The notes under the pieces: model-generated
The model's input: the letters and a program-made list of their open reading frames with translations, nothing else
What the model was told of the DNA's origin: nothing
The model's database searches: none
In this document: positions 10,760-24,179 of the stretch, piece by piece
How positions within the stretch are numbered: the stretch's first letter is position 1
Layout of the letters: every line of letters starts with the position of its first letter
Program-made: the position numbers and the translations under genes
Assembly: GCA_965153355.1 (NCBI GenBank)
Contig: OZ231126.1
Span: 43,338,001 to 43,402,000, forward strand
Reading direction: 5' to 3'
Length of the DNA stretch: 64,000 nucleotides
From: Flaccisagitta enflata
Lineage: Eukaryota; Chaetognatha; Sagittoidea; Aphragmophora

Positions 10760-11508
10760 TTGAGCTCCAACCTTCACGAAAAAAAGAAAACATCTCGCTT
10801 TTTCTGTCGTAGATATTCAGCTAATTTTAGCCCCATTTTCTAAGTAAAATCCTTATCTTTTCTAGCTTGTATTTTGTAACAGGAATGTAAAAAATGTCTC
10901 AGCATTAATTTGCGCAAATATCTATACTTTTTTCTAGGCTAGAGAAGCTTTTTTCTGATGAAAGAAGTTTCATTTGAGTGTTACACCATCACGCGGATAA
11001 AAAAGACGCACTTTTAAATGGCTAATTTTACCAATAAATCTATGAAGAACTAATTGAAATCTTAGACCACATGAAAGCTCTTTGAAGGTACTTTTATTTG
11101 GCTCCAATCTTGTATTGCTATCTTTTTTTCTTTTAGAAATAAGATAAATGAAGTGCGTATATTTTGCAATCCCTATGTAAAGATACATTGTAGCTAAGTG
11201 GTTCTTGTCTTTGCAGGGCTCTAGCCTCTTAACCGTTTGTGCGTGTGTGTCTTCAATGAAATGTGTTTATCACTGAAATGTAATGTAATGTCTCAAAAAA
11301 AAAAAAAGATAACAAAAAATCAATGTTTTATTCTTTTAGTTCTGGAACTGGTATCGTTGATCTTCATTCTCAATGCAGTGTTCACACTTGTACTGGTTCA
11401 AACCCTTACTCTTAGTCAAAAATAAGCTACTGAACACTTTTTGACGGTCTCAACCAAGAATACGGTAGACGGTCGTGAAGTTTTTGATGCTTTGGATGCT
11501 TATAAGCT
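10760..11508. other. Unassigned AT-rich sequence
   Basis: No gene, tandem repeat or clear element end was seen in this 750-bp stretch. Confidence 0.5.
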
Positions 11509-11510
11509 TA

Positions 11511-14500
11511 CAGGGTCTTCAATTACGGTTGACTTATTCTAAATCGATAGTGTGCCTCTCATGGTCATCACTCTGTATTTTTCTTTTTTTCCTCCTTCAG
11601 TATATTGTTTGACGTTTTTTGTATCAAAATTGCAAGGGTCTATGTCGACAAGTTTGTCTGTAGCACTAATTTGAAGTATTTCATGTATTCATGGTTTTGA
11701 CTGAAAGAATTGTTTGTTTACTATAGGGAAGTATGATGATAATTTTTTTTCTCATCAAACTCCCCATTATGGGTATCAATCGATGCAGAATTGTAAGGGC
11801 TTTCATTTGATACCCCACAACACCTGTTATATTTCATTTTGCATGTTATTTCACATCAAAGAGTGATGGCCATAGTTTAGATAAATCTGTCACTTGCTTT
11901 ATCCTCAATTTTATCTATGTTATTTGCATAGAAAGGGGTCTTATTTGTCATAAATTATGAGAAGAATCATTTTCACACTCACAAAGGCTGTATTTTGTTT
12001 TTTTTTATTCTAAAATAACATCAAAATCGACCACAGGGCAATAGAAATGATGCATGCCAGATAGCAGTGATTTTTAAATATTTGCATAATCAAATTTTAT
12101 CGTTTTTGCAATAAAGTGAATTTAAAGGAAAACATAAATGTGTGATGAAATGTAAAAATGACTGACAAAGTGTGAAGCAAAGGGGGTGTAGTGTCATTGC
12201 CCTTAAGCTGGGTATCTTGATATAATTCAGTATTTTGTTTTGAACATATGATTATAAGTTGGCATTTGCTAGTTGTGTGGCCTGGTGGACTGTAAATAAA
12301 ATGTTTAGTCATCAAAATCCCACTATCCATTTTGAAAAGAGGATGAAATTTAGCTATAGAGGGGGCTTGAGGGTTGCTTAAACCGCCTATACTTTTGGCA
12401 CCTCCCAACCTATTTTCTACAGGTGTGTAGTATAAATGACTGTAAGTTGTCCTGGTGGCATTTGATTTGATTTGAAGGAATGTCTTTTTTTCAGTTGCTA
12501 TTCAATGTTAGGTCAATTGATTTGTTTGTTGGTTGGTTGGTTTGTTGGTAGGTTGGTCGCTCCATCAAGAGGCTGCTATGGCTTTTGGGCCCTCCACACC
12601 TTTCATCATATACGTGTACTCTTTGCATCTGTACCTTGAACGTCTGAGACAAAATTAAGGAGTTCTAAAATAACCCTTGGACAATACTAGGACAAGTATA
12701 GGACATCTAGAGGTCAACCCTAGGGCATTTTAGGTTAAGATTGACATTTCAGTGTGACAGGTATGAGACAACCTGCACACAACTGTAATACAAACCTATA
12801 CAAATCTAAAACAATTCATGGACATCAAAATACAAATTTATTATCTAAATTGGCCAACTTTATGTAACTACAGCGTTATTCAGGATTATTTGAAAATTTT
12901 TCTAAAGATAGATTTGCAATTAGCATTGTTATATTGTTCAATCCCCAAGAGTACAGCCGAGTACAGGCTCTTTTGTTCGCGTAATTAAAGTTTCTATCAT
13001 GGTATTCTTAATCCTGAATTAATGAAGATTTTTAATGCGACAAAAAATGGTCAATCTTGTTATTTTGGGTCTTATGATGCTGAACCAACTTGGTATAATC
13101 ACTATTCAAGCATTAGTAACAATAAAATTCAGTAATATAAGCACATTGAAAATTTCAGTCAACTTTTTTCCATGATGCTTTATCCCTGAAACAGCTGAGC
13201 AAATGTTCCTATTTACTATCTAGAACATAAGTATATCGACAGTATAGGGATTAAATAATTTATCAGTATGGGAATCATAAAAAAATCTCCAAAATATGAT
13301 AGATACTTAATATTACATCTTTGGCGTTCAACAACAAACTGTATATAGATTTTCTTAGCATTTTTACAAAAACGCTGAGAATAAATGCGTGATTACTCTC
13401 CCTCATAAATTTTTTTTTTTTAAATTCCTAAGTGTATGCTATGTTCTCCCTTTTGCTTCAGTTGCAATCCTAATGACTCAGAGAGGTTTAAATCAACCAA
13501 GAAAATGCAACATAGGGGTTAGGTGCTGTAATGAGGACCAAAAATAGGGTGAAAAAACCTCCAATCTATCTAAAAAGAGACTTAGTAACTTGTAACGAAA
13601 CTAGATGCATTTTTTTTCTTCATATTTTTTGATTGGAGTATCAATCTTGTTTTGCTTGTCATTTATAAACGGCTATAGCTAAAAGGATGCGATTTGCAGC
13701 ATTTGGTCAGAAATTCGAAGTAGTTTCAGAATCTCACCAATTCTTATGTATTTTTTTTATTCTTTATAGAGTTATTGCTTTAAATGCCTGTCGATATACA
13801 TATGTTCTAGATAGTATCAATGTTTTTTTTTCAAATTTCTCTCCTTTCAAAATGGATTGAGCTACAGATGCGAGATAGGTCTCAAGTTGAAGATGATTTG
13901 ATGTAGTTTTTTGCAATTACCTTGATCAGTTTGTCAGTAAGTCGGTCCATTTGCTCTATGTCTTCCTATCCATCTGTCTCTTTTCATCCATATGTCCATT
14001 GGTTCAAAATTCTCCAATGGTGACTTGTCATTAATGAGAGGATTTTGAGTCACTATCCCTGCCCAATTCCTAAGATAGCCTTTGCATCACTGCTTCTGAT
14101 TACCTAATTAAGACTGGGGGTGACATTGTTATGCCTTGTTCTGCAATTCTGATTGTTGTGCATGAAGAAGGTTTGGGTGTCATGATTTCATTTTTTGACC
14201 TGGCAATCAACTTGACAAAAACTTCATCAAACAAATAATTTCTCTCATTATTACTAAATAATGGTGACAAAAACTGTTTTTCATTTCCTTCCCTAAATCT
14301 TCATCAAACCATCTTGTACTAATCTGGCATCTGTAGCTCAAACCGTTGATAAATACGTTACAAGAGGAAAAAAGTTTCAGAGAATAATCGATTTTTTCAG
14401 ACATAGCCATGTATACACAAAGTACTTCAAATTAATGCTACGGACAAACTATTTGACTTGGACCCTTGAAATTTTGATACAAAAAACGTCAAACAATATA

Positions 14501-14590
14501 CTAAAGGAGGAAAAAAAGAAAAAGTCAGAGGGATGAGCATGAGAGGCACAGCACTTATTTAGAATAAGTCAACCGTAATTGAAGACACTG
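11511..14590. mobile_element. Long-TIR Tc1/mariner-like element, 3.1 kb, TA target site
   Basis: The left end begins cagggtcttcaattacgg at 11511 and the right end finishes ccgtaattgaagacactg at 14590. The inverted similarity continues about 190 bp inward from each side (gacttattctaaat, gtttgacgttttttgtatca, atgtattcatgg). TA flanks both ends (11509-11510 and 14591-14592). The interior is AT-rich with no intact transposase. It carries a nested MITE at 13214-13816. The ends and TA site suit the Tc1/mariner superfamily; the long inverted repeats are unusual for short Tc1 elements. Confidence 0.7.
13214..13816. mobile_element. MITE with CTATCTAG ends, nested
   Basis: Left end tactatctagaacataagta then tatcgac; right end gtcgatatacatatgttcta then gatagta, an inverted match. 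It lies inside the 11511-14590 element. The same ends occur at 15692-16310. Confidence 0.65.
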
Positions 14591-14592
14591 TA

Positions 14593-15174
14593 AATGCTGG
14601 TGGCAGAGCAGAGATTAAAATGGTTTGATTTTAGCGTCTTTGGAAGACACGGGAAAGAGAAAGAGAACAAAGAAAAATGGATGTCAAAACTGCTGAAAAC
14701 CTGTTAATTTGCCCAAACAGAAAGAGAGAAGACAAAGACATGTCGTTAGTGCTGTTGCGTGTCTGTCTCTAGTACTACCTTGGCGAAAAAAAATATCTGC
14801 TCTAAAAACTTAGAGGGAGGCCTGCCTCTGAAAGTATTGAGCAATGGATCCCAGATTGGTTGCATTTGAAAGGATTGATGCAACTCTTTATATTGAGACC
14901 AATCTGGGGTTGATAGCCTTAATCGTTTGGAAGCAGAACTCTTTCTCAGTTATTCAAATTGGAAGATATTTTCCACCAAGGTGGTAGAGACTCTCTGTCT
15001 AATGATATTCACCTTTATATTTGAGACATCAACTTACCAAATGCCTACAGAAAGGTGAAAGAATCCATGCCAAAAAAATAATGAAATAAATACATCAAAA
15101 ATAGGATCAGGATTCATCAAAATCTACAAACTACCGAACACCCTGAAGGCAATGCTTGTGTCCTTGACGACCCT
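14593..15174. other. Unassigned sequence
   Basis: No gene or element ends were recognised between the long-TIR element and the family H relic at 15175. Confidence 0.4.
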
Positions 15175-15299
15175 TAAGTCGTGGTCACGCGACTCTTTAC
15201 TTTGTTGTGTGAAGTGAGACAAATTGTGTTGGTCCGTCGGTCACCCCCCCCACCTCGCCTAGCCGTCCAAGAACGGAGAGCGTATATCCGGCTTTATTT
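15175..15299 (-). mobile_element. Hairpin family H, diverged copy
   Basis: Plus strand reads aagtcgtggtcacgcgactc at one end and gcgtatatccggctttatt at the other. The core is short and partly degraded. Confidence 0.5.
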
Positions 15300-15533
15300 A
15301 TACTCAGATTTGCTTTACTACTATCTAGCTCATAAGTATAGACACAAGCGTTTTGGGCAATATCTGTGCTTAGAATAAAAAAAATGATAGAAAAATTGGT
15401 GAGACCCAGAAACTAGATCAAATTTCGGATTGAATGGCACCAACCGCGTTCTTCTAGGTCAAAGCGTTTAGTAATGACAGAAAAAACAAGATCGTGACTC
15501 CAAATCAAAAATGGCAAAAAAAATTGCAGTTCA

Positions 15534-16436
15534 TTGATAGAAGATGGCGCTTCATTATATTGCGCCATTACAATGAGGCAATGGCAGACAAAATAAGGTG
15601 TCAACCTCTTTGGTGGTTGGCCTGGAAACAACCCCAATCTGAACCCTATTGAATTCCTTTGGTCTCCAATGAAGAAGCTTCAAAACAAAGATACTATCTA
15701 GAACAAAAGTATATCGGCAAGATTATTATCAGGCTGTTAATTCATCAAATGACTAGAAAAAACATAATTTGATCTTTGAGATTCTTTGTATGTATCTTGT
15801 GAACAACAATAACGGGCAAAATTGTCTTTATTTGCTCTTGAAGAGATATTTTGAGAAAGGATGACGCGGTCTTCCCTCACACCTTGAGAGGAGATTTTTT
15901 TTTATCCATATCAAACGATGCGCGATACCTTCTCCTTAGCTGCTTACTTACCAACCATCAGATCTATGACTGAGTTTGGAGTGACCATGGAAATGAGGAG
16001 GCGATCCTATGGCATCATTGTGGCAGCCTAAAAGTAGGACAACAACCTTAAACTAAAAAAAAACAAACACTTGTACAAGTACCAAAAGCGACAAGAAATG
16101 AAATATGATTTTTCAGCCATTTTCATTTGAAGTAGCATTCTTGTTTTGCCCATCATTTCCAAACGGATTGGGCTACAAGAACGCGGTTGGTGGCACTAGA
16201 TCACAAATTCGATGTAGTTTCAGAATCTCACCGATTTTTAAATGATTTTTTTATTTTTAGCAGAGATATGACCCAAAACGCTCGCCGATATACATATGTT
16301 CTAGATAGTAGTGCAACATCAGCTGCAAGGCTGAAAAAAATTGCTAAAAAAATCTGGAAAAGATCTTGCTAATTTACCTCGAAACTCTCTACTAAAGCAT
16401 GCCAGGGCGTATGAAGGCGGTTGTTACAGCCCAGAG
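15534..16436 (+). pseudogene. Tc1/mariner transposase fragment, broken
   Basis: Translation from 15534 gives LIEDGASLYCAI, one in-frame stop, then GWPGNNPNLNPIEFLW and MKKLQNKD. These match the second aspartate motif (x-DGA) and the WPxxSPDLNPIE(N)LW glutamate motif of Tc1 transposases, with about 35 residues between Asp and Glu. A MITE interrupts the gene at 15692-16310. After it, ATSAARLKKIAKKIWK and, in another frame, LPRNSLLKHARAYEGG look like the C-terminal region. The first catalytic Asp and the DNA-binding domain were not found. The gene is dead through a stop, a frameshift and an insertion. Confidence 0.7.
15692..16310. mobile_element. MITE with CTATCTAG ends inside the transposase relic
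   Basis: Begins tactatctagaacaaaagta and ends tacatatgttctagatagta. It splits the transposase frame between MKKLQNKD and ATSAARL. Its ends resemble those of its host element, so it may be an internal-deletion derivative of the same family. Confidence 0.65.
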
Positions 16437-16858
16437 GGACACATTTAGTATTACAATGGATTCCAGAATTATATAACTTGATATTTATTGAATGAATCAA
16501 TCAATGCTTATCTTGTGTCTATACTTTTGAGCTAGATAGTATTGCTAAGTAAAGATGAAGGAGATGGAAATCAGGTGTAAATTCTTATATTCTTTGTTCC
16601 AGCAAGGAGAAGGGAAGAGTGGTTCGAAAAAATGTCCTCAATATCCTTTCGGTGGTTCCTCACTTTGCTTTAAAGTTCCCCCAACGACTGGGAAAATTAA
16701 GGATTTTGCTATGGTAAATTGGTGAGTCTTATAGGGCTTAGAACGGCATTTATGGGGAAATGGGGTGACATACTTCAATCTCTCCATCATTCCATGCCTC
16801 CTGACAACTTCTGAGAGTTTTTTTCTTAGAACCTCATTCCACGCTTTGCTTGCTTTTT

Positions 16859-17590
16859 GGGCAGCGGCCCCGAAGGGGACGAAGTCCTGTAGAACACAGG
16901 GGGACTTTCGTTCGTCCGTCCGTCCATCCGTCCGTCCGTCCGTCCGTCCGTTTGTCCCCCCCATCAGGCTCATCAGGCCTCAAATCTGGCCTCTCACACC
17001 TCAAATCTGGCCTCTCAGACCCCAAATCTGGCCTCTCAGGCCTCAGATCCGGCCTCTCAAGCCTCAAATCTAGCCTCTCAGGCCTCAAATCCGGCCTCTC
17101 AGGCCTCAAATCCAACCTCTCAGGCCTCAAACCTGGCCTCTCAGGCCTCAAATTAGGCTTCTTAGGCCTCAAATCCAAATCCTCAGGCCTCAAACCTGGC
17201 CTCTCAGGCCTCAAACTAGGCCTCTCAGGCCTCAAATCAGCTATCTAAGCCTCAATTTATTGCTCTCAGGCTTCAAATCAGTCCTCTAACCTTTCAAGCC
17301 TTAATCTAGCTCTCTTAAGGCTCAAGTCAGCCCTCCCAAGCTTCTAATTGGCATTTACAGGCCTTTCATCAGCCTTCTTAGACCGCAGTTTAGGCTCTTG
17401 AAGGCCTTCAGTCAGCCCTCTATCGCATCTCATCCACTTCTACAGGCAGGACGAACGAAAGTCCCCCTGTGTTCTACAGGACTTCGTCCCCTTTGGGGCC
17501 GCTGCCCTGCTTCCCCTCACTCCAATTCACAATCACTCAAAGCAGGGCAACGGGTATCGCTGACCACATATTGCCCTTGGGCGACCTGTT
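16859..17590. repeat. Family C element, well-preserved, with 21-bp array
   Basis: Left end gggcagcggccccgaagg at 16859, (GTCC)n at 16910-16955, about 18 units of a 21-bp repeat at 16970-17400, inverted end at 17462-17507 and the external box to 17590. Structure and unit order parallel the copy at 9450-10131. Confidence 0.72.
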
Positions 17591-17594
17591 TCTC

Positions 17595-18387
<793 letters not shown>

Positions 18388-18661
18388 TACTGTTTTTTGT
18401 TTTTTTTTTTTGTATTGTTTTTTTGTTTTTTTGTTTTTTTTCTTTATCTTTATTTTTATTTTTATCTTTTTTTTTTCTATTTCTTTTTTCATTTTTATTT
18501 TCATTCTTTTTTTTTAATTTTCTTTTTATGTTTGTGTTTGTGTTTGCGTTTGCGTTTGCGTTTGCGTTTGCGTTTGTTTTTGTTTTTGTTTTTGTTTTTG
18601 TTTTTGTTTTGTTTTTGTTTTTGTTTTTGTTTTTGTTTTTGTTTTTGTTTTTGTTTTTGTT
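18388..18661. repeat. T-rich tract with (GTTTGC)n and (GTTTTT)n
   Basis: A 270-bp pyrimidine-biased tract, with six gtttgc units followed by about 18 gttttt units at hexamer period. Confidence 0.9.
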
Positions 18662-19038
18662 AGCAGTCTTTTCAAGGCCCATCTGGCTTAATGCATTAGG
18701 CACGAAGACCTTTTTTTTTTCCCAAACCCAACTGGTCAGCTAAGTATTGACTTACATATTATTTTCTGCTTGGATATATGAAGAGACAAAAAATATCTTC
18801 TGGGCCAGTGAGATTGTAGCAACATTGACGCACGTCGAAAGATTTTATGATTTAATGAATATAAAACTTTTTTTTTTGCTCTTACCTTTCTGTGAACTGT
18901 AATCAGGGCTTTTAAACCTAATGCGAATTGATGAAAAATAAATTATGATCATATCATAACAGGTCATTATAAATTATCAACTATCAACTACTAGATTATT
19001 AACTATTTTCCTAAGGAGATCTAAAGGAAATAGCTACG

Positions 19039-19159
19039 TTTTTAGTCGCGGACACCCGACTCGAGAACTTGCCGTGTCGGCCGGTCACATTTTTGATTTT
19101 CGAGCTTTTCTGCTCCAGCCCACCGGTCCGCGACGAGGGGAAGTGTATACGGCCTTGTT
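19039..19159 (-). mobile_element. Hairpin family H, short copy
   Basis: Plus strand tttttagtcgcggacacccg, a very short core, then ccaccggtccgcgacgag and gtatacggccttgtt. About 120 bp with almost no (GTCC)n. Confidence 0.65.
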
Positions 19160-19162
19160 ATT

Positions 19163-20029
19163 AATGATCCGTTACCAAGTCGGACCAGGCCGATACGGAG
19201 TGACCAGTATGTAGCAAACCAACAGACCGCCGGACGTACCTTTGATCGTACGCGCAGATTTTGTGATATTCATTTGAATCATTTCATACTTATATATTCA
19301 TATTGTAGTGGTTGAGAAACAAGCCCAACCGAGTATAGATGGGGGAGGGGTGTGGGACGTTGGCTGGTGGGGGAGGAGATCGAAGACAGATTGCTTTCAG
19401 TGACAGGTGTCAGCCCTTTTAGCAACACAAGATCGCGAAGAAGTTTGCTTACAAAAACTCTTTAAGCTTTTACCAAGCGGTAGATGGATGAATGTTGAAC
19501 TAAAGAAAACGTTAAAACATTCGAGCATTTTTTTTTCAAGACGAAGAATAAGTTGATAGTTGCTGACCGTCACAAGAGGGTCTCGCTCTAATTCCATCAT
19601 ATATGGTCAAGCATAAGAGATGCCCGTTCATTGGCACGGTATTCATCGCTCGCATTATCTGTCATAATCACCTGGCAGCAAAATTGATTAATACTCGACT
19701 TGTGTCATGACAGGGAAAAGAATAAAGTAAGAGAGAGAGAAAAAAAAGGAAAAAAGATGAAGAAAAAAATCGTTACTGAACGAGAAAAAAAATAACGGGA
19801 AATACAGAATAATTTATGGCACTCGTTAAGTCAAGCCTTTGAATGTAATTTTTTTTCCCTTCTTATGACTTTTCCGAGATCCTTGACGCATCTTATTTCA
19901 ATAATCACGGGGCAAAAAATGAAAACAGGAAAAAAAGGAAGGAAAGTTTGGAAAAATAGAAAAGAGGAAAAAAAGGAAGGCAAAAGGAATGTTGAAAAAA
20001 AAAAGAAAATCAAGAACATCAAGACGAGG
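19163..20029. other. Unassigned sequence
   Basis: No gene or complete element was recognised. Poly-purine stretches increase towards the AAAG tract. Confidence 0.4.
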
Positions 20030-20031
20030 GA

Positions 20032-20107
<76 letters not shown>

Positions 20108-20278
20108 ATGAAAAAAAGAAAAAAGAAAGAAAGAAAGAAAAAAGAAAAAAAAGAAAGAAACATACAAACAAACAAACAAACAAACAAGCAAACAAGCAAA
20201 CAAACAAACAAACAAACAAACAAACAAACAAACAAACAAACAAACAAACAAACAAACAAACAAACAAACAAACAAAAA
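20030..20278. repeat. (AAAG)n followed by (AAAC)n
   Basis: About 80 bp of AAAG units, a mixed segment, then about 115 bp of AAAC units. Confidence 0.95.
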
Positions 20279-20361
20279 GAAAAAAAAAAAGAAAAAAGTA
20301 AGGAATCCAATTAAAAAGGAAAATCAATAAAAGGGAAAAAGCAAGCAAGCAAGAAAGCAAG

Positions 20362-20688
20362 AAACAAGGCCAACGCTTATAAGTCGCGTGCGGGACATAA
20401 ATAGCTTAAGATAACTTAAATTGACTCAAGGTGACCTGAAATGACTTACAAAGACTTCAAATGACTTTAATGACCATATTGAACTTTTTGACTTGGGTGA
20501 CTTAATATGACTCAATATGATTTAAAATGACTTAGAATGACTTATAATGGCATTTGGGAAGGAGCTGTGAGCCCAAAAACCTAAAAAACGCCGAAAAATG
20601 TAAAAAGGGGACAGACCGACCGACCAACCAACCAACCGACCGACCGACCCACCGACGGATGTAGGGTCACGTAGCACGCGACTAAAAA
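20362..20688 (+). mobile_element. Hairpin family H, long subfamily with 10-bp repeats
   Basis: Begins aaacaaggccaacgcttata then agtcgcgtgcgggacataa. The interior is a degenerate tandem array of tgacttaaaa-type 10-bp units (20405-20545). A (GACC)n core follows and it ends gtagcacgcgactaaaaa. Same subfamily as 36789, 46553, 47097, 60744 and 62936. Confidence 0.75.
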
Positions 20689-20932
20689 GGCAAGAAAACA
20701 AAAAAGAATCATCATACAAACGTGCGATACGTTTAAGCTACTCATAGACAGCAGGCAAAGGTAAGGGAGACACTTTTGTTAAACTTTTTTAAACGCATCA
20801 CGGGAAGATCAGAGAAAGACTCTCTATATATAACCACATTCGTGGGCACTACGCATGTCCGAGTGCCGGAATCGGCCAAACCTAGCTTTCCCCCCCCCCC
20901 CCCGCCATCATCTGTTTACTTTGCTTAAATGC

Positions 20933-21129
20933 TATCAAATGAGCCACTGCGCGACTTTCAAATAAATCAGGAACCATCGGTGACCATGAAGTTTCCAATA
21001 GAAATCTATGGCGAAGGCAAAATTTGCATAATAAAAGCATCAATTCTAATGCTAATTCAATACAAACTTCAACCACACCCTAACGATGGTTCCCGATCGA
21101 ATTGAGGGTTGCGCGACGGCTCGTTTGAC
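20933..21129. repeat. Small foldback element
   Basis: tcaaatgagccactgcgcga ... caggaaccatcgg on the left is matched inverted by aacgatggttcccgatcg ... gcgcgacggctcgtttgaca on the right, over about 45 bp with a 100-bp spacer. No gene content. Confidence 0.55.
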
Positions 21130-21363
21130 AAGTCACAAGACTTATGCAAAGGAAAAAGATAATAGCGGGGGAAAGCCATTTTGGCCCCATTTTGGCACCC
21201 TGACATGCGTAGTGGTCACCCTGCGAGAAGCACTAGGTACAGGCAATGACAGCGGGCAGACGAGGGCAGACGGCAGGCTTATCTAATTTGTTAATTTCAA
21301 CTTCGCTTTACCTTGATTTCTATCTCTTTGCTTATGTCTGCCTGTCTTTCTTTCTTATGCATG

Positions 21364-21494
<131 letters not shown>

Positions 21495-21836
21495 GAACTT
21501 TCTTCCTCATTTTTTACCCATCTATGTCTGTTGCTCAAATAGCCGGATCAGCAGTGGCAACCCCCGGTTTGTTTGAGAGGTGGCGTCGGTGGTCAGGGGT
21601 CAAGCCTTGTTGCCTTTTTGCAATCCTGGAAAGTATTGAGAGCTTATGACTATAAATTCGAGGGAAGATAGATGAACGCCGATGTCTGGGATTGCCCCAG
21701 TCTCAAAAGTTAATTCATCTGAGATAAAAACAAAGCAAAACTTTGCAACCGAGAAAGGGAAGAGATAGCAAAACTGAGCAAAAATGAATGGAATTGTTTG
21801 ATAAATGTACAATGGTAAACCATCGTTTTGTGTGAA

Positions 21837-22375
<539 letters not shown>

Positions 22376-22510
22376 GTTTGTTTGCCTAGTTGTGTAATTG
22401 TGTAATAGTACAATCATATGTATTTAAGATGCCATATCAAAACCAGCAAAGAGACTTCTTATAAAGAAAAAAAGTTGGATAACTAAACATTCAGAAGGAA
22501 AGGAAGAAAG

Positions 22511-22684
22511 CAAGGCCTGATACAAGACTACCCCAGTCGCGTGTAGGTGGGCAGGGACCGTATTTTAGGTCACTTGAGCATTTTGGCAGGAGCAGTGAGG
22601 CCAAAGACCACGGAAACAAAAAAAAAGTAAAATGTGACAAACCGATTGACTAAACGACGGACGGACAAAGCGGGATGTAGAGAC
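22511..22684 (+). mobile_element. Hairpin family H, 3' end missing
   Basis: caaggcctgatacaagacta, ccccagtcgcgtgtaggtgg and a gacggacggac core are present, ending cgggatgtagaga without the terminal palindrome. Confidence 0.65.
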
Positions 22685-22912
22685 CAGAGATTAGCGTTAC
22701 TGAGCGTCAGTGGTCGGCCGTTATCAGGTCGTTATATGGTAAAAATCCGCCATTTTATGCTAAGGTCGTTATCCTTAAATAACTGGACGTTATTTGTATA
22801 AGGTTACACTTTATCTAAGTAAAAGGAATAGATTTTATAAAAGGTTCATTGCATTTGACTCATGGAAATCCTCGTTATGAAAGATGGACAACATTACCAC
22901 TGTACTTACCAT

Positions 22913-23046
22913 ACTATACTTACTATACTTACTATACTTACTATACTTACTATACTTACTATACTTACTATACTTACTGTACTTACTGTACTTACTATAC
23001 TTACTATTCTTACTATACTTTCTATAGTTACTATACTTACTATACA
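22913..23046. repeat. 9-bp minisatellite (ttactatac)n
   Basis: About 14 units of ttactatac with a few substitutions. The period keeps frames open. Confidence 0.92.
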
Positions 23047-23136
23047 AGGCCCTCACCTATTCATTTCAGTTAGGGTAGAGAGAAGGGTATTGTTCCACCT
23101 ATCATACTTTGACCTAGACACTGTTAAAAACGCGAG

Positions 23137-23139
23137 ATC

Positions 23140-23194
<55 letters not shown>
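23137..23194. repeat. (GA)n microsatellite
   Basis: A GA tract of about 55 bp followed by a purine-rich stretch to 23290. Confidence 0.9.
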
Positions 23195-23198
<4 letters not shown>

Positions 23199-23640
23199 CG
23201 CACCAAAAGCGGTATAAGATCGACTTGGAAGAATAAAAGAGAAGGAGAAAAAAGAGGAGGAAGAAGAGAAGGAGGAGGAGGAAGAGGACCGACCGGTTTC
23301 CATGGTGATTTATCCGTTATCCGTTATCCTATATATCCTATCCGTTACACGGATTGCCGGATCTCGATACCTAATCTCTGGTAGAGACGCGGAGAAGGCG
23401 ACTAAAAAGAGGAAATTGAGACAAAAAGGGAAGAAATGGGAAGAAGATGAAGTATCCAAGAGCCATCGTATGTATCTTTGCAAATCCAGATAAACCCGAG
23501 GGATTGGTAAGGAAAGGCAAAACAAAAGGGATCCCTTTTGAGTTAACCTAGACATGCAGTCTATTCCGCTGCTGCTGCTCCACTTTAGATTTCAAAATGG
23601 CCCCTTGAGTCGCTCGCGCTTTCTTCCCATGTCTTGGTAA

Positions 23641-23839
<199 letters not shown>

Positions 23840-24179
23840 GTATCTAAAAACTTGGAAAAAAGTTATTTTCTTTCTGATTTCTCTCCTTTGGTCCATTCTT
23901 CAGTTCCACCGATCAGTGCGCTACCTTCTACCCACACCTCTTCCTTCCTTTCCTCACCCCCCCCCCCCTCGTCACCGATGGCCTGTCTAACCCGAGTATC
24001 GTCCCATTTTCTTGACCAGTTGGCCATTTTTTTTAAAGTCGATTCATCGCCGATGTGAAAGGGCACGATTTGCTTTAGAAGTGTCGTTTACACTCAGTAA
24101 AATCGTTCTCTTTTTTTTTTCTTTCCTCCAAAAACCTATAACCTCGCAAATCCATCGGTGATCCGTCTGTACGTAGGCT

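Larger units (their letters stand above)
15319..16541 (+). mobile_element. Tc1-like transposon relic with a MITE inserted in it
   Basis: The ends tactatctagctcataagt (15319) and acttttgagctagatagta (ends 16541) are inverted matches. Between them lie transposase-like sequence on the plus strand and a second element with similar ends (15692-16310). The internal sequence near 15340-15440 also recurs inverted at 16150-16300, which belongs to the inner element. Confidence 0.65.

Noticed and set aside
16834-17248. Heptapeptide-repeat proteins (RPERPDL, SGLKSGL, PLRPQIW types)
   Set aside because: The 21-bp DNA array keeps three frames open on both strands; similar frames occur in every family C copy.
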